NCBI GenBank assembly: GCA_947624565.1
Contig: CANQKX010000009.1
Location: 1 to 49,266 of the forward strand
DNA length: 49,266 nt
Direction: 5' to 3'
Source of the DNA: an uncultured Bacilli bacterium
GTDB lineage: Bacteria > Bacillota_I > Bacilli_A > RF39 > UBA660
The notes below the pieces were generated by a model. The model searched no databases. It was not told the origin of the DNA and saw only the letters and a program-made list of their open reading frames with translations. Of the stretch, positions 1 to 7,723 are shown piece after piece. The translations under genes were made by a program, and so were the position numbers. Each line of letters starts with the position of its first letter. Position 1 is the stretch's first letter.

Positions 1-1019
1 CGATTAGATCCACCATTTCTAATAAATACTGCACCACAGTCTTTACAATATAACTTACATGAATATTTATATTTTTTGATATGTTCTTCTGCATTTAAAA
101 TATGTCTTGATGGTAATTTTTTTCTTTTTTCATGTAACAAATTTGCTTTTTCCCATAGTTCTTCTGATACTATGGCTGGGATTCTATCATCCTTATATAT
201 AATTTGTTTTTCTTTTGGTACTTTCTTTTTCTTATGTGTTTTATAATCTTCAACCTCAGTAAGTCTTGCAGTATAGTAACCTTTATATCTAGGGTTAGTT
301 AAAAATTTTGCTAAAGTAGTTTGTGAATAAGGTTGTCCTTTTGAATTAAGATAACCTTGCTTTGCAAGTTCTTCACCAATTTTTTTAAGCCCAACATTGC
401 CACTTGCATAAGTAGTAAATAAATATTCAATTATTGGTGCTTCTTTTGGATTTATTTCATATCTTCCATTCTTTTTAAAATAACCTGTTAAATTACCACC
501 AATTAATTTACCATCTTTAATCATACGATTTATACCAAATTTAACTCTCTCAGATAATTTTCTTACTTCATCTTGTGCTAAACTAGACATAATTGTTAAT
601 CTAAATTCTGCATCTTCTTGAATAGTATTTAAGTTATCTGATAAGAAATACACAATAACACCATTTTTAAGCAAATATTCTGTATATTTAATACTATCGA
701 CTGTATTCCTTGAAAATCTTGATATTTCTTTTGTAAGTATTAAATCTATTTTTCCTAAAGTAGCATCTTCTATCATTTTTAAAAAAGAATCTCTTTTGTT
801 TACCTGTGTACCAGAAATACCCTCATCAATATAACCACGAACTAGATTCCAATTTTTATTTTCATTAATCATTTCTTCAAAATAATTTTGTTGATTTTCA
901 AGTGAATTTAATTGATCATCCTTATCGGTAGAAACACGAGCATAATAACCAACTCTTAAATCCATATCATAAATAGTTTTCCCTTTTCTTAATTCTTCTC
1001 TTGCTTTTTTAACATCCAT
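1..1019 (-). CDS. Large serine recombinase (site-specific integrase), C-terminus beyond window
   Basis: Reading back from an ATG at 1019 the frame stays open for 339 codons to the window edge, so only the N-terminal part is seen. The resolvase catalytic domain begins YYARVSTDKDDQ near residue 25, with the nucleophile Ser30 followed by the GTQVNKRDSF and EISRFSRNT segments. The DNA-binding recombinase domain comes next (about residues 165-280), and a zinc-ribbon start (YCKDCG) is reached at the edge. Such enzymes integrate and excise conjugative elements or prophages. An AAAGGA ribosome site precedes the start. The small gene at 1061-1297 lies directly upstream on the same strand. A remnant of the first seven codons recurs at 5444-5463, so a second related integration module once stood there. 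Confidence 0.93.
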   Translation of the reverse strand, partial: MDVKKAREELRKGKTIYDMDLRVGYYARVSTDKDDQLNSLENQQNYFEEMINENKNWNLVRGYIDEGISGTQVNKRDSFLKMIEDATLGKIDLILTKEISRFSRNTVDSIKYTEYLLKNGVIVYFLSDNLNTIQEDAEFRLTIMSSLAQDEVRKLSERVKFGINRMIKDGKLIGGNLTGYFKKNGRYEINPKEAPIIEYLFTTYASGNVGLKKIGEELAKQGYLNSKGQPYSQTTLAKFLTNPRYKGYYTARLTEVEDYKTHKKKKVPKEKQIIYKDDRIPAIVSEELWEKANLLHEKRKKLPSRHILNAEEHIKKYKYSCKLYCKDCGAVFIRNGGSN

Positions 1020-1060
1020 AATATCATATTCCTTTCTATGTTCCTAAAATCCAAGACAAC

Positions 1061-1297
1061 TTAGGTTGCTTGAATGTTACCTCCTTTGCTAGTGTTTGTC
1101 AAATCATTAGAATATTCATTTTTAATTTTAGTAAGTCTTGATAAAAGAGATTGTTCCATTGTTTTAAATGTTTTTAAATCTATAACTTTTTCATCATATA
1201 ATTCTTTATTTGCAATCAATCTAAATTCTAACCACTTATACTCAAAAGGTAAATGCTTTGTACTAAACTTAACTTCTATATCGTTAGTTTCATACAT
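1061..1297 (-). CDS. Small recombinase-associated protein (SHOCT-like)
   Basis: A 78-codon gene just upstream of the recombinase. I chose the ATG at 1297 rather than 1312, because the bases around 1305-1310 read GGAGG on the minus strand and sit 8 nt before the inner ATG. The C-terminal half (NKELYDEKVIDLKTFKTMEQ) resembles the short SHOCT-type helical motif often found in proteins beside integrases of Firmicute mobile elements; this is a resemblance only. Function is unknown; a role in controlling recombination is inferred from position. A decayed copy lies at 5505-5719. Confidence 0.7.
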   Translation of the reverse strand: MYETNDIEVKFSTKHLPFEYKWLEFRLIANKELYDEKVIDLKTFKTMEQSLLSRLTKIKNEYSNDLTNTSKGGNIQAT

Positions 1298-1343
1298 TAA
1301 AAAAACCTCCATGTTCTTTAAATTTTATGAAAACTAATAAAAA

Positions 1344-1381
1344 AAAGAACAATAAGTCAAAACTAGACATTATTGTTCTTT
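1344..1381 (-). terminator. Rho-independent terminator upstream of recombinase module
   Basis: A perfect 12-bp inverted repeat (AAAGAACAATAA with TTATTGTTCTTT, 14-nt loop) is followed on the minus strand by eight T residues. It ends transcription coming from the cargo genes before the recombinase module. T-rich sequence on the other side may let it work in both directions. The copy near 5765-5804 has one mismatch in the stem. Confidence 0.75.
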
Positions 1382-1413
1382 CCTTTTTAAAAGATTTTTA
1401 AAATAATGATACA

Positions 1414-1620
1414 TTATTTAATATTATTCATTTTGTCAAAATATTGTTTGAATGGTAAGTTTATTCCTAATTCACTTAAATTTTCATATATTAATATACC
1501 CTCTGTTACAACACTAACTATAACACTAACAATTAAAAATATCTTTTTGATTAGAGATTTCCAATACTTTTGATATAAATTCTTCCATTTTATTACCCCT
1601 AATATATATCTATATAACAC
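1414..1620 (-). CDS. Possible small single-pass membrane protein
   Basis: An open frame of 68 codons with one clear hydrophobic segment (IFLIVSVIVSVV) after a basic, aromatic N-terminus. The ATG at 1620 lacks a good ribosome site. A better one (AGGGG) precedes an ATG in another frame that stops after 20 codons, so the gene may be broken or misread here. No family recognised. It lies among other membrane proteins of the toxin/immunity island. Confidence 0.3.
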   Translation of the reverse strand: MLYRYILGVIKWKNLYQKYWKSLIKKIFLIVSVIVSVVTEGILIYENLSELGINLPFKQYFDKMNNIK

Positions 1621-1723
1621 GCATTACCACTTATATAATAAGTATATCTAGTACTTTTATTTTTACTATAGTTTTACAAAATTCTAATAAATCTTGACCA
1701 CTTATTCCTGTAACATATATATT

Positions 1724-1757
1724 GCTTTACCTGATTTTCACTAAAAAAAGATTTAAG
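1724..1757. repeat. Short repeat shared with 2688-2723
   Basis: The plus strand here reads GCTTTACCTGATTTTCACTA followed by an A-run and GATTTAAG. Nearly the same string occurs at 2688-2723 in the same orientation, where it overlaps the terminator of the gene at 2752-3369. It probably marks where one gene cassette of the island was copied or joined. Confidence 0.7.
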
Positions 1758-1819
1758 TTTTTTGATGTCTACTCTAAGGGGTGCATTTCATTTTTCTTAA
1801 ATTTTTTTATTTATTAATA

Positions 1820-2359
1820 TCACTTACATTTTTTACGATAAATATTTTTATTTATATTTCTAATGAAATTTTTTTGATTATCATCAAGTATTTCCTTTCT
1901 TAAAAATATAATTGATATATCATCTACTAGATAAAAATATTTATCATTTTCAATAATTTTTTTAATATATGTATATTCTATTTTTTTGCACATATGTTCA
2001 CTGGATCTTATGAAATATTCTTCATAAAAATCTAATTGATATTCACTATCTCGTAATCTTTTTATACATGCTATATATTTTTGTTGTACAATTTTTTTTC
2101 TCCTTAAAAATCTACAAAAAATTATAAACAAAGTAAATATTACATAAAATGTTAATGAATAACGCGCTGGTGTGTATCCAGTACAAGCTGATATAAATGA
2201 CTCAACTAAATATATTATTGTAAAATAAATGTAACCAACAGGTACTGATGTTATCGGAAATACCTTAAGATAATCCTTAAATTGTTCAAAACTAATTTCT
2301 CCATTATAACTAAAAATTTTTCTTGTATTTTCGTTATTCATAATATTCTTCATATACAA
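1820..2359 (-). CDS. YcxB-like membrane protein
   Basis: About 175 residues. Two hydrophobic segments lie near residues 40-60 and 68-88, followed by a cytoplasmic domain with the pattern seen in YcxB-like proteins: an amphipathic strand, then YIKKIIENDKYFYLVDD, then a hydrophobic IIFLRKEIL and a closing helix. The family has no established function. The start is unsure: an in-frame ATG also occurs at the third codon and MNNENTRK is possible. Its place beside toxin remnants suggests an orphan immunity-type protein, but this is inference. Confidence 0.65.
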   Translation of the reverse strand: MYMKNIMNNENTRKIFSYNGEISFEQFKDYLKVFPITSVPVGYIYFTIIYLVESFISACTGYTPARYSLTFYVIFTLFIIFCRFLRRKKIVQQKYIACIKRLRDSEYQLDFYEEYFIRSSEHMCKKIEYTYIKKIIENDKYFYLVDDISIIFLRKEILDDNQKNFIRNINKNIYRKKCK

Positions 2360-2506
2360 CTTGTATGATATATATATTAGTTAATTGTAAACAACGTTAT
2401 CAATATTATATCATTAAAAACCTTTCTACAATTTCTATTTATTAAAAATATTATAACATATTTATTTCTCTATAACAAACTTTCAACATTTCTATTCATA
2501 ATCTTT

Positions 2507-2620
2507 TTAAAAATTTTTATATGCATTTTTAGTTTGTGGTCCTTCTATTCCATATATTTCACCTTTATAATAATAGTTATATGTCTTTAAATTTTGTTGT
2601 CTTTGTTTTATATTAAGCAT
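2507..2620 (-). pseudogene. Endolysin N-terminal fragment (peptidoglycan-binding domain)
   Basis: A 37-codon reading frame with its own AGAGGTG ribosome site. It begins MLNIKQRQQNLK and runs through YYYKGEIYGIEGPQTKNAY before a stop. That is the repeat-type peptidoglycan-binding start (KQRQ...L..YY.G.IDGI.GP.T..A) of phage or D,D-carboxypeptidase endolysins, whose catalytic domain would follow. Nothing of a catalytic domain is present downstream, so I call it a truncated remnant. It lies in the 392-bp gap between the genes at 1820-2359 and 2752-3369, where I see nothing else but the terminator and short repeat. Confidence 0.6.
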
Positions 2621-2687
2621 AATGACACCTCTTTCTTCAACTATAAAAATTAATAATTATTATTTTTACAATTTAATTATAAATTAG

Positions 2688-2723
2688 GCTTTACTTGATT
2701 TTCACTAGAAAAAAAGATTTAAG
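2688..2723. repeat. Short repeat shared with 1724-1757
   Basis: Second copy of the island repeat, differing from the first by a few bases. It overlaps the left arm of the terminator at 2713-2740 and the start of the leader of the endolysin remnant. Confidence 0.7.
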
Positions 2724-2740
2724 ATAATTCTTAAATCTTT
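2713..2740 (-). terminator. Terminator of the gene at 2752-3369
   Basis: An 11-bp perfect stem (AAAGATTTAAG with CTTAAATCTTT) and 6-nt loop, followed on the minus strand by a run of seven T. It starts 11 bp past the stop codon. Confidence 0.85.
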
Positions 2741-2751
2741 AAATTAACAAA

Positions 2752-3369
2752 TTATTTTTTAAAGGGTTTATATTCTTTTCCATTAAGATAGATTGTATAA
2801 TTCTTATCTACCTTTTCGTTCAAAATAACTACATCTACGTTTAATTGAGAAAATTCATCCATATCAGTAACAAATTTTTCAAAATCAGAAGATAATGAGT
2901 CTGATATTTTACCATCTATACCGTCAGTAAAAATATGATATACAGCAATACCTATTGAGTCATTTTCTTTCAATTTAATAATAGCCATAGAACAACCAGC
3001 ATACGTTTTATGAAGAACTCTACCTTTGGTTAATAAATTATTAATTTTCCAAGTCCCGTTTTCTTTTATGAGATGCATAAATCCTGGCCCTCCGTCTCCC
3101 TTCATTTCAAAGACTATGTACGCATAATCGTTATATTCATACTTCTTCATTATTTTTGATGTAGGGTAATAATAACTAAATGCATTATCAGAAGAATTGA
3201 ATTTAATCAATTTATTTTCAATAGGATAAATGCAAATAGATATAAAGAGTACAGTAATAGTTATAAAATAATATTTTTTTACATTCTCACTACTTATGTA
3301 TCTGAATGCTACTCTAGTTAACAATATTAATAGAATGAAAATTACAATTCTAATAAAGATATAATTCAT
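2752..3369 (-). CDS. Membrane-anchored protein of unknown function (candidate immunity protein)
   Basis: 205 residues. Two hydrophobic helices lie near residues 5-20 and 34-50, then an extracytoplasmic domain of mixed strands with GDGGPGFMHLIKENGTWKI. Start ATG at 3369 has an AGAGGTG site. I recognise no family. It is similar in plan to the next upstream gene (membrane helices plus a small outer domain) and lies downstream of a toxin tail, so an immunity role is plausible. The 190 bp upstream hold no gene that I can support. Confidence 0.6.
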   Translation of the reverse strand: MNYIFIRIVIFILLILLTRVAFRYISSENVKKYYFITITVLFISICIYPIENKLIKFNSSDNAFSYYYPTSKIMKKYEYNDYAYIVFEMKGDGGPGFMHLIKENGTWKINNLLTKGRVLHKTYAGCSMAIIKLKENDSIGIAVYHIFTDGIDGKISDSLSSDFEKFVTDMDEFSQLNVDVVILNEKVDKNYTIYLNGKEYKPFKK

Positions 3370-3560
3370 ATAAACACCTCTTTAATTTTAATATGATTTT
3401 AGTGGACTAGAAAGGATAGTTTTTAATAAGCGTGCTAAGCTAACTTTTTATATCGAATGAACTTGCGAATTTTTTTATTTTATGGTTTTATTATAGGTAC
3501 TTTTTTGCGTTCCATTAGATATTTTAATATGATTCAACAAATTAAAACTAACATAGTTTC

Positions 3561-4169
3561 TCATTTAAAATGAACAAGATACCAGTTTTTATCCATTTTT
3601 TTTATATCACTAATGTAATTAATATTCTTTTTTATTAAAGTTTCATTACCTGACGAATAGAATAAAGAGTATCCTCCATCTGGGAATGGTAATGTAATAC
3701 AAAATTCAATCAATCTTTCATTTTCAGTATTTTTATATATATAAATTTTCCCATTACATGAAACATTATAGTTTTGCGTCTCTAAATATAGGATATTTTT
3801 TTCTTTGTTTTTATTCTCTTCTTTTATTATCGTATTAACTATATTGTTTCTCTTTTCATAATTTTTTTTATAATTATATACTTTATTTAGGTATAATGGA
3901 TTAAAAAATATATAAACGATAATGATAAAAATCAAGATAAATAATGGTATCCAATTTAAAATATTATTTTTTTCTTTTATTAATTTGATTGATCTGATAA
4001 ACATACAAATATATAATATTGGAATTATAAATATAGGAAAACCAAGTAACATATAAATATATGGAAATAATGCATCAGAAAACCATAATATAATAAACAT
4101 ATATAGTAACAAAACTATACTACCAACAATTAATTTAATTCTACTCAAATTATTGATGTTCTTGATCAT
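3561..4169 (-). CDS. Multi-pass membrane protein, probable toxin immunity protein
   Basis: 202 residues: three hydrophobic segments near 14-30, 36-60 and 70-92, a basic coiled stretch (about 97-125), then a small domain ending in YLVHFK. No family recognised from sequence. Its ATG at 4169 lies inside the last codons of the frameshifted toxin tail at 4150-4424, in another frame, with a TTAGGAGCG ribosome site within the toxin. That overlap of toxin end and downstream start is the usual plan of toxin-immunity pairs, which is the main reason for the call. Confidence 0.6.
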   Translation of the reverse strand: MIKNINNLSRIKLIVGSIVLLLYMFIILWFSDALFPYIYMLLGFPIFIIPILYICMFIRSIKLIKEKNNILNWIPLFILIFIIIVYIFFNPLYLNKVYNYKKNYEKRNNIVNTIIKEENKNKEKNILYLETQNYNVSCNGKIYIYKNTENERLIEFCITLPFPDGGYSLFYSSGNETLIKKNINYISDIKKMDKNWYLVHFK

Positions 4170-4424
4170 ATTTTATCGCTCCTAATTTTATAAAATAAGT
4201 ATCTATTGGATTGTCACATAATGATGAGGTAAAACAATTCGCATAAGTAACTGATTCTTGTAATTATCTACAACTTGTTGAAATCCTGCACCAAGTTTTA
4301 AAAAGTCAAGGGAATATCCATATGCTCTACCTATATAACCATAACTAAAATTACCTAAATCTTGTGGATATTTTAACTTTTTTTGATTTAATATATCTAA
4401 AAAATCCCCGTCATAAACTACAAT
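4150..4424 (-). pseudogene. C-terminal fragment of a polymorphic toxin (toxin 44-like), frameshifted
   Basis: Translation in line with the Nudix stop gives IVVYDGDFLD...QDLGNFSYGYIGRAYGYSLD then GAGFQQVVDNY. After a one-base shift near 4258 the frame continues QESVTYANCFTSSLCDNPID then TYFIKLGAIKYDQEHQ and a stop at 4150. The DLGN..YG..G.A.G pattern, then a GAG and a D.P.D segment near the end, match my memory of the bacterial toxin 44 domain of secreted polymorphic toxins. There is no start codon: the fragment follows directly on the Nudix stop codon, so the N-terminal part of the toxin has been lost. The end overlaps the candidate immunity gene. Confidence 0.55.
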
Positions 4425-4820
4425 TTACATATTCGATAATTTATCTTTTATAAATTCATCTAAATAATTGGAATCTTTTGTAACCCATTTATAATCACAA
4501 TGTTCATCACTTAATTTAACATTCATTTTAGATTTATCTACATTAATGATAAAATCAAATTCCAAGTCATGTACTAATACGCCATTTTTTTCTTTAACTT
4601 CGTCATAATAGTGTGTAATTATCGGATCAAATTCATCGATAAATCCTATTTCTTCTTTAAGTTCTCTTTTTAATCCATCCTTTAAAGTTTCGCCATTTTC
4701 CAAATGACCACCTGGAAATTCCCATGTACCTGGATATAACTCATCAGTTTCATTTCTTTTTACTATTAAAAGTAAATCATTATCTTTTAAAATCCCCGTC
4801 AATACAATTTTAGTTTTCAT
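4425..4820 (-). CDS. MutT-type Nudix hydrolase
   Basis: 131 residues with a complete Nudix box (GHLENGE, seven residues, RELKEEIGF) near residues 38-60, preceded by the FPGG signature of MutT-like enzymes. These hydrolyse nucleoside diphosphates linked to another group, often oxidised or non-canonical NTPs; the substrate cannot be told here. Start ATG at 4820 has an AGGAGAAC site. It is intact while both neighbours (toxin tail downstream, HAD gene upstream) are broken. The 13-base string AAAATCCCCGTCA occurs at both ends of the gene (4401-4413 and 4789-4801). Confidence 0.88.
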   Translation of the reverse strand: MKTKIVLTGILKDNDLLLIVKRNETDELYPGTWEFPGGHLENGETLKDGLKRELKEEIGFIDEFDPIITHYYDEVKEKNGVLVHDLEFDFIINVDKSKMNVKLSDEHCDYKWVTKDSNYLDEFIKDKLSNM

Positions 4821-4841
4821 ATATAAGTTCTCCTATCTTAT

Positions 4842-5352
4842 TTACATTATATCATATATTTTTAATAAATCATTTATAATTATAAATTTATCATTTTTAT
4901 TTCCATAACTGTCATGATTATTTAAGTCTTTATTAAAGAAAATTGCTATACCACCATATTGTTCCCATTCTTCTAAATTTTTTATATTATCATCAATTAA
5001 AATGTTATTATGTGGATCTATATATCGAATTTTAGATGAATCATATGGAACAAAACACATTTGTTTAATATTGTTTTGTAATAAAAAGTTAATTTTAGCA
5101 TTTTGCTCTTGTTTGGAGTTAACTTTTGATAAAATGCAAATATCATAAGTTTTAGTAATTTTTTTATTTTTTCTAAACTATGATTAATTTCTTTACTATT
5201 TTCTAAAATGAGGTCCCATCCAATATTAAGCATTATTTTTTTATTTCATTTTCTTTTATATTAGTAGTATTATATATTTCATAATATTTTTTAAACATTA
5301 CATCCCATGTATCAAGAATAACACCATCAAAATCTATGTATATTTTAGTTAT
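4842..5352 (-). pseudogene. HAD-family 5'-nucleotidase-like gene broken by frameshifts
   Basis: Three frames join to one HAD protein. The first carries IYIDFDGVILDTWDVM (motif I, DxD) then reaches a stop after an A-run near 5240. The second carries MLNIGWDLILENSKEINHSL. The third, after another A-rich stretch near 5165, carries TYDICILSKVNSKQEQ then HNNILIDDNIKNLEEW (motif IV, DD) and the end. The first codon would be ATA at 5352, one base from ATG, with an AAAGAAAG site upstream. Two homopolymer frameshifts plus a lost start point to decay rather than a sequencing fault. About 170 residues in total, typical of small 5'(3')-nucleotidases. Confidence 0.75.
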
Positions 5353-5443
5353 TGTTAACTTTCTTTATTTTAGATGCTATATACATAAATGAGGTTGATA
5401 GCCATTATAGAAGAATCTAATCTATTTAATAAATCAATAGCAA

Positions 5444-5810
5444 CTTGCTTTTTTAACATCCATAATACCATATTCCTTTCTATGTTCCTAAAATCCAAGA
5501 CAACTTAGGTTGCTTGAATGTTACCTCCTTTGCTAGTGTTTGTCAAATCATTAGAATATTCATTTTTAATTTTAGTAAGTCTTGATAAAAGAGATTGTTC
5601 CATTGCTTTAAATGTTTTTAAATCTATAACTTTGCAATCAATCTAAATTCTAACCACTTATACTCAAAAGGTAAATACTTTGTACTAAACTTAACTTCTA
5701 TATTGTTAGTTTCATACATTAAAAAAACCTCCATGTTATTTAAATTTTATGAAAACTAATTAAAAAAAGAACAATAAGTCAAAACTAGACATTATCGTTC
5801 TTTCCTTTTT
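5444..5810. repeat. Direct repeat copy B, decayed recombinase start module
   Basis: Matches 1000-1388 in the same orientation. It keeps seven codons of the recombinase, after which the sequence departs (AGA becomes AGT and a stop soon follows). It lacks 22 bp inside the SHOCT-like gene and has a mismatch in the terminator stem. Immediately to the right lies ordinary chromosome (nadK), so this copy marks the right edge of the island. The rest of the 5353-5870 gap holds nothing recognisable. Confidence 0.9.
5505..5719 (-). pseudogene. Decayed copy of the SHOCT-like gene
   Basis: Same start (ATG at 5719 with GGAGG upstream) and same end as the intact gene at 1061-1297, but 22 bp are missing near 5632. 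That shifts the frame. Other codons still match closely, so the loss is fairly recent. Confidence 0.85.
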
Positions 5811-5870
5811 CTAAAGTTAAATCTCATTTTAGATAATAATTAATTTATAATGAATTATATCATAATCTAT

Positions 5871-6683
5871 CTAAATTGAATTATTATCACTTAAAAACTT
5901 ATCATTTATTATATTTATAAAATTATAACTATTTAATCTTAGACATTTTATCCTTTTTTTAGAAACTGTTGTTTCTATTTTTTCTACGTCATTATATATA
6001 TTATTTTCTCCATCTACTGTAATTATCAAGTTTCTTTTATCTTTATTAGGTATTATTGTTATTTTTTTATCTTCTGGAATAATTACACCATTTAATAAAT
6101 TTCTATATACTTTACTGTTTAATGGTGCGATAGGTGTTATTTGTAATACATGTAATGTATTATAAACTATGCTGCCACCATAACTCATATTATATGCTGT
6201 TGAACCTACTGATGTTGATATTAATATACCATCACCTACAAACATTTCTAAAGGTTCATTATTTACTTGTATATCTAAAATAGTTGTATTTAACTCTTTA
6301 TCTCTTATAACTATATCATTTAAAGAATAAAATATAGAACTGCTTTCTTGTGTAATTATTTGAGTCTTTTGAATACCTATATTGTCTACTTTAAAATTAT
6401 TTTCTTTTATATTTTGCACAAATTTTTCAATTTCATTAGGTTTTATTTCTTGTAAAAAGCCAAGAGTACCAGTATTCACACCAATATAGTATATATCACT
6501 ATTAAAATTATTTTGTTTTAACATTCTAAGGAATGACCCGTCGCCACCAATTGCTATTGCTAAGTCATAATCATGATTACAAACAACAAAATTATTTTTT
6601 TCTAATACATTTTTTATTTGTATTTCTATATTTTTTGACTTTTCATTATTATTAGGAAATAAGCATACTCTATTTATTTTCAT
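5871..6683 (-). CDS. nadK: NAD kinase
   Basis: 270 residues. Catalyses ATP (or polyphosphate)-dependent phosphorylation of NAD to NADP in the cytoplasm. The family motif GGDGS is at residues 46-50 (AIAIGGDGSFLRML), followed by the NTGTLGFL strand, the NDIVI motif and the glycine-rich loop GDGILISTSVGSTAYN. Length is normal for the short bacterial type. It starts 2 bp after the nrtR stop, so the two are one operon. It is the last step of the pathway laid out in this locus. No clear terminator follows; the decayed island begins within 70 bp. Confidence 0.97.
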   Translation of the reverse strand: MKINRVCLFPNNNEKSKNIEIQIKNVLEKNNFVVCNHDYDLAIAIGGDGSFLRMLKQNNFNSDIYYIGVNTGTLGFLQEIKPNEIEKFVQNIKENNFKVDNIGIQKTQIITQESSSIFYSLNDIVIRDKELNTTILDIQVNNEPLEMFVGDGILISTSVGSTAYNMSYGGSIVYNTLHVLQITPIAPLNSKVYRNLLNGVIIPEDKKITIIPNKDKRNLIITVDGENNIYNDVEKIETTVSKKRIKCLRLNSYNFINIINDKFLSDNNSI

Positions 6684-6685
6684 AT

Positions 6686-7510
6686 CTAATTACCACTTTT
6701 GTATTTAAAAAGTACAGATGGTCTATGTCCCCCTCCTGTTTTAATTTTAGTTGTTTTTTCTACTTTATTAGCAATTATTCTTCTAAATGCTGGATCTAAT
6801 AATTTTTTACCTAATATTACTTCATAAACTTGTTGTAATTCTCCTAATGTAAAATATTTTGGCATCATGTTAAATACTATATCAGTATACTCTATTTTAT
6901 TTTTAAGACGTGATATACCGCTTGCTATTACTAGTGGATGATCAAATGCTAGTTTTTCGTTTTCTATAATTTCATATTTATATCTATCTGTTGTTTTTTC
7001 TTTTAATATTTTTTTAATTTTGAAATTAATTGTCTCAACACCATTATCTAAACTTACAAATATCTCTTTTTTGTCTTCTAATACAGATACATTAAACCAT
7101 GAAGCATTATCTGATATTTTATCAGGTAATTTATTTTTATCTATTAGTGCCATATATGATGTTGATATGACTCTTGTACGAGGATCTCTTTTAGGATTAC
7201 TAAAAGTATATAACTGTTCTATATAAATATCATTAATATTAGCCTCTTCTTTTAATATTCTTTTTGCAGCATCTTCAATATCTTCATCTATTTGTACAAA
7301 ACCACCAGGTAAGCACCATTTATCTTTAAATGGATAATTATCTCTTTTAACAAGTAATACACTAAAAAACTTTTTATTTAATTTTCTATAATTTTCTTGA
7401 ACACCATCTGATACACTAAATATTAAAATATCTGCAGTTACAGACAATCTATCAAACTTTGTTACATCATAATCTTTTAAAAATTCTTCTTCTGATTTAT
7501 ACTCTTTCAT
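6686..7510 (-). CDS. nrtR: NrtR-type regulator of NAD metabolism (Nudix domain plus winged helix)
   Basis: 274 residues. An N-terminal Nudix domain has its box at about 70-92 (LPGGFVQIDEDIEDAAKR), but the box is degenerate: the RE of the catalytic REUXEE reads RI and the final G is N, so hydrolysis is probably lost, as in NrtR proteins that sense ADP-ribose or related NAD metabolites. The C-terminal part (about 200-274, TLGELQQVYEVILGKK then FRRIIANKVEKT) is the winged-helix domain of this family. NrtR usually represses NAD salvage genes. Here the likely targets are the three palindromes before pncA (15190-15327). It has its own extended -10 promoter and is followed by nadK. Confidence 0.9.
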   Translation of the reverse strand: MKEYKSEEEFLKDYDVTKFDRLSVTADILIFSVSDGVQENYRKLNKKFFSVLLVKRDNYPFKDKWCLPGGFVQIDEDIEDAAKRILKEEANINDIYIEQLYTFSNPKRDPRTRVISTSYMALIDKNKLPDKISDNASWFNVSVLEDKKEIFVSLDNGVETINFKIKKILKEKTTDRYKYEIIENEKLAFDHPLVIASGISRLKNKIEYTDIVFNMMPKYFTLGELQQVYEVILGKKLLDPAFRRIIANKVEKTTKIKTGGGHRPSVLFKYKSGN

Positions 7511-7599
7511 TTTGCACCTCTTTTATATACTATTTTAAAATTATTAACTATAATCAATATCTATTTTTACTACGATATATACCTCTTATTTACAATTTG

Positions 7600-7608
7600 A
7601 TTATAACA
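7600..7608 (-). promoter_or_regulatory. Extended -10 promoter for nrtR-nadK
   Basis: Minus strand reads TGTTATAAT (TGn plus TATAAT), about 90 bp before the nrtR start. No good -35 box. I see no copy of the pncA-type palindrome here, so autoregulation of nrtR is not supported by sequence. Confidence 0.55.
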
Positions 7609-7723
7609 TAGTATTTAAAAAAATTAAACATTTATTATTAAATAATCAATCTAAAAAAGAAATGAAAAAATATGGGATAAAGGTGTAAGTTTTTATAGAT
7701 ATTATAATAATTTTAAAATTATA

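Larger units (their letters stand above)
1000..1388. repeat. Direct repeat copy A of recombinase start module (pairs with 5444-5810)
   Basis: This 389-bp block covers the first codons of the recombinase, the SHOCT-like gene and the terminator. It recurs in the same orientation at 5444-5810 with scattered point differences and one 22-bp deletion. Copy A is intact. Homology ends sharply at both edges. Confidence 0.9.

Noticed and set aside
3370-3560. Possible toxin or transposase remnant before the gene at 2752-3369
   Set aside because: All three frames are broken within about 20 codons and none matched anything I could name.
7620-7660. NrtR-type operator before nrtR
   Set aside because: ATTATTAAATAAT is symmetric but lacks the GTTA/TAAC ends of the pncA palindromes and may be chance in AT-rich sequence.
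7690-7723. AT palindrome after pncC as a terminator
   Set aside because: Perfect symmetry but only A-T pairs and no T-run afterwards; too weak to call.
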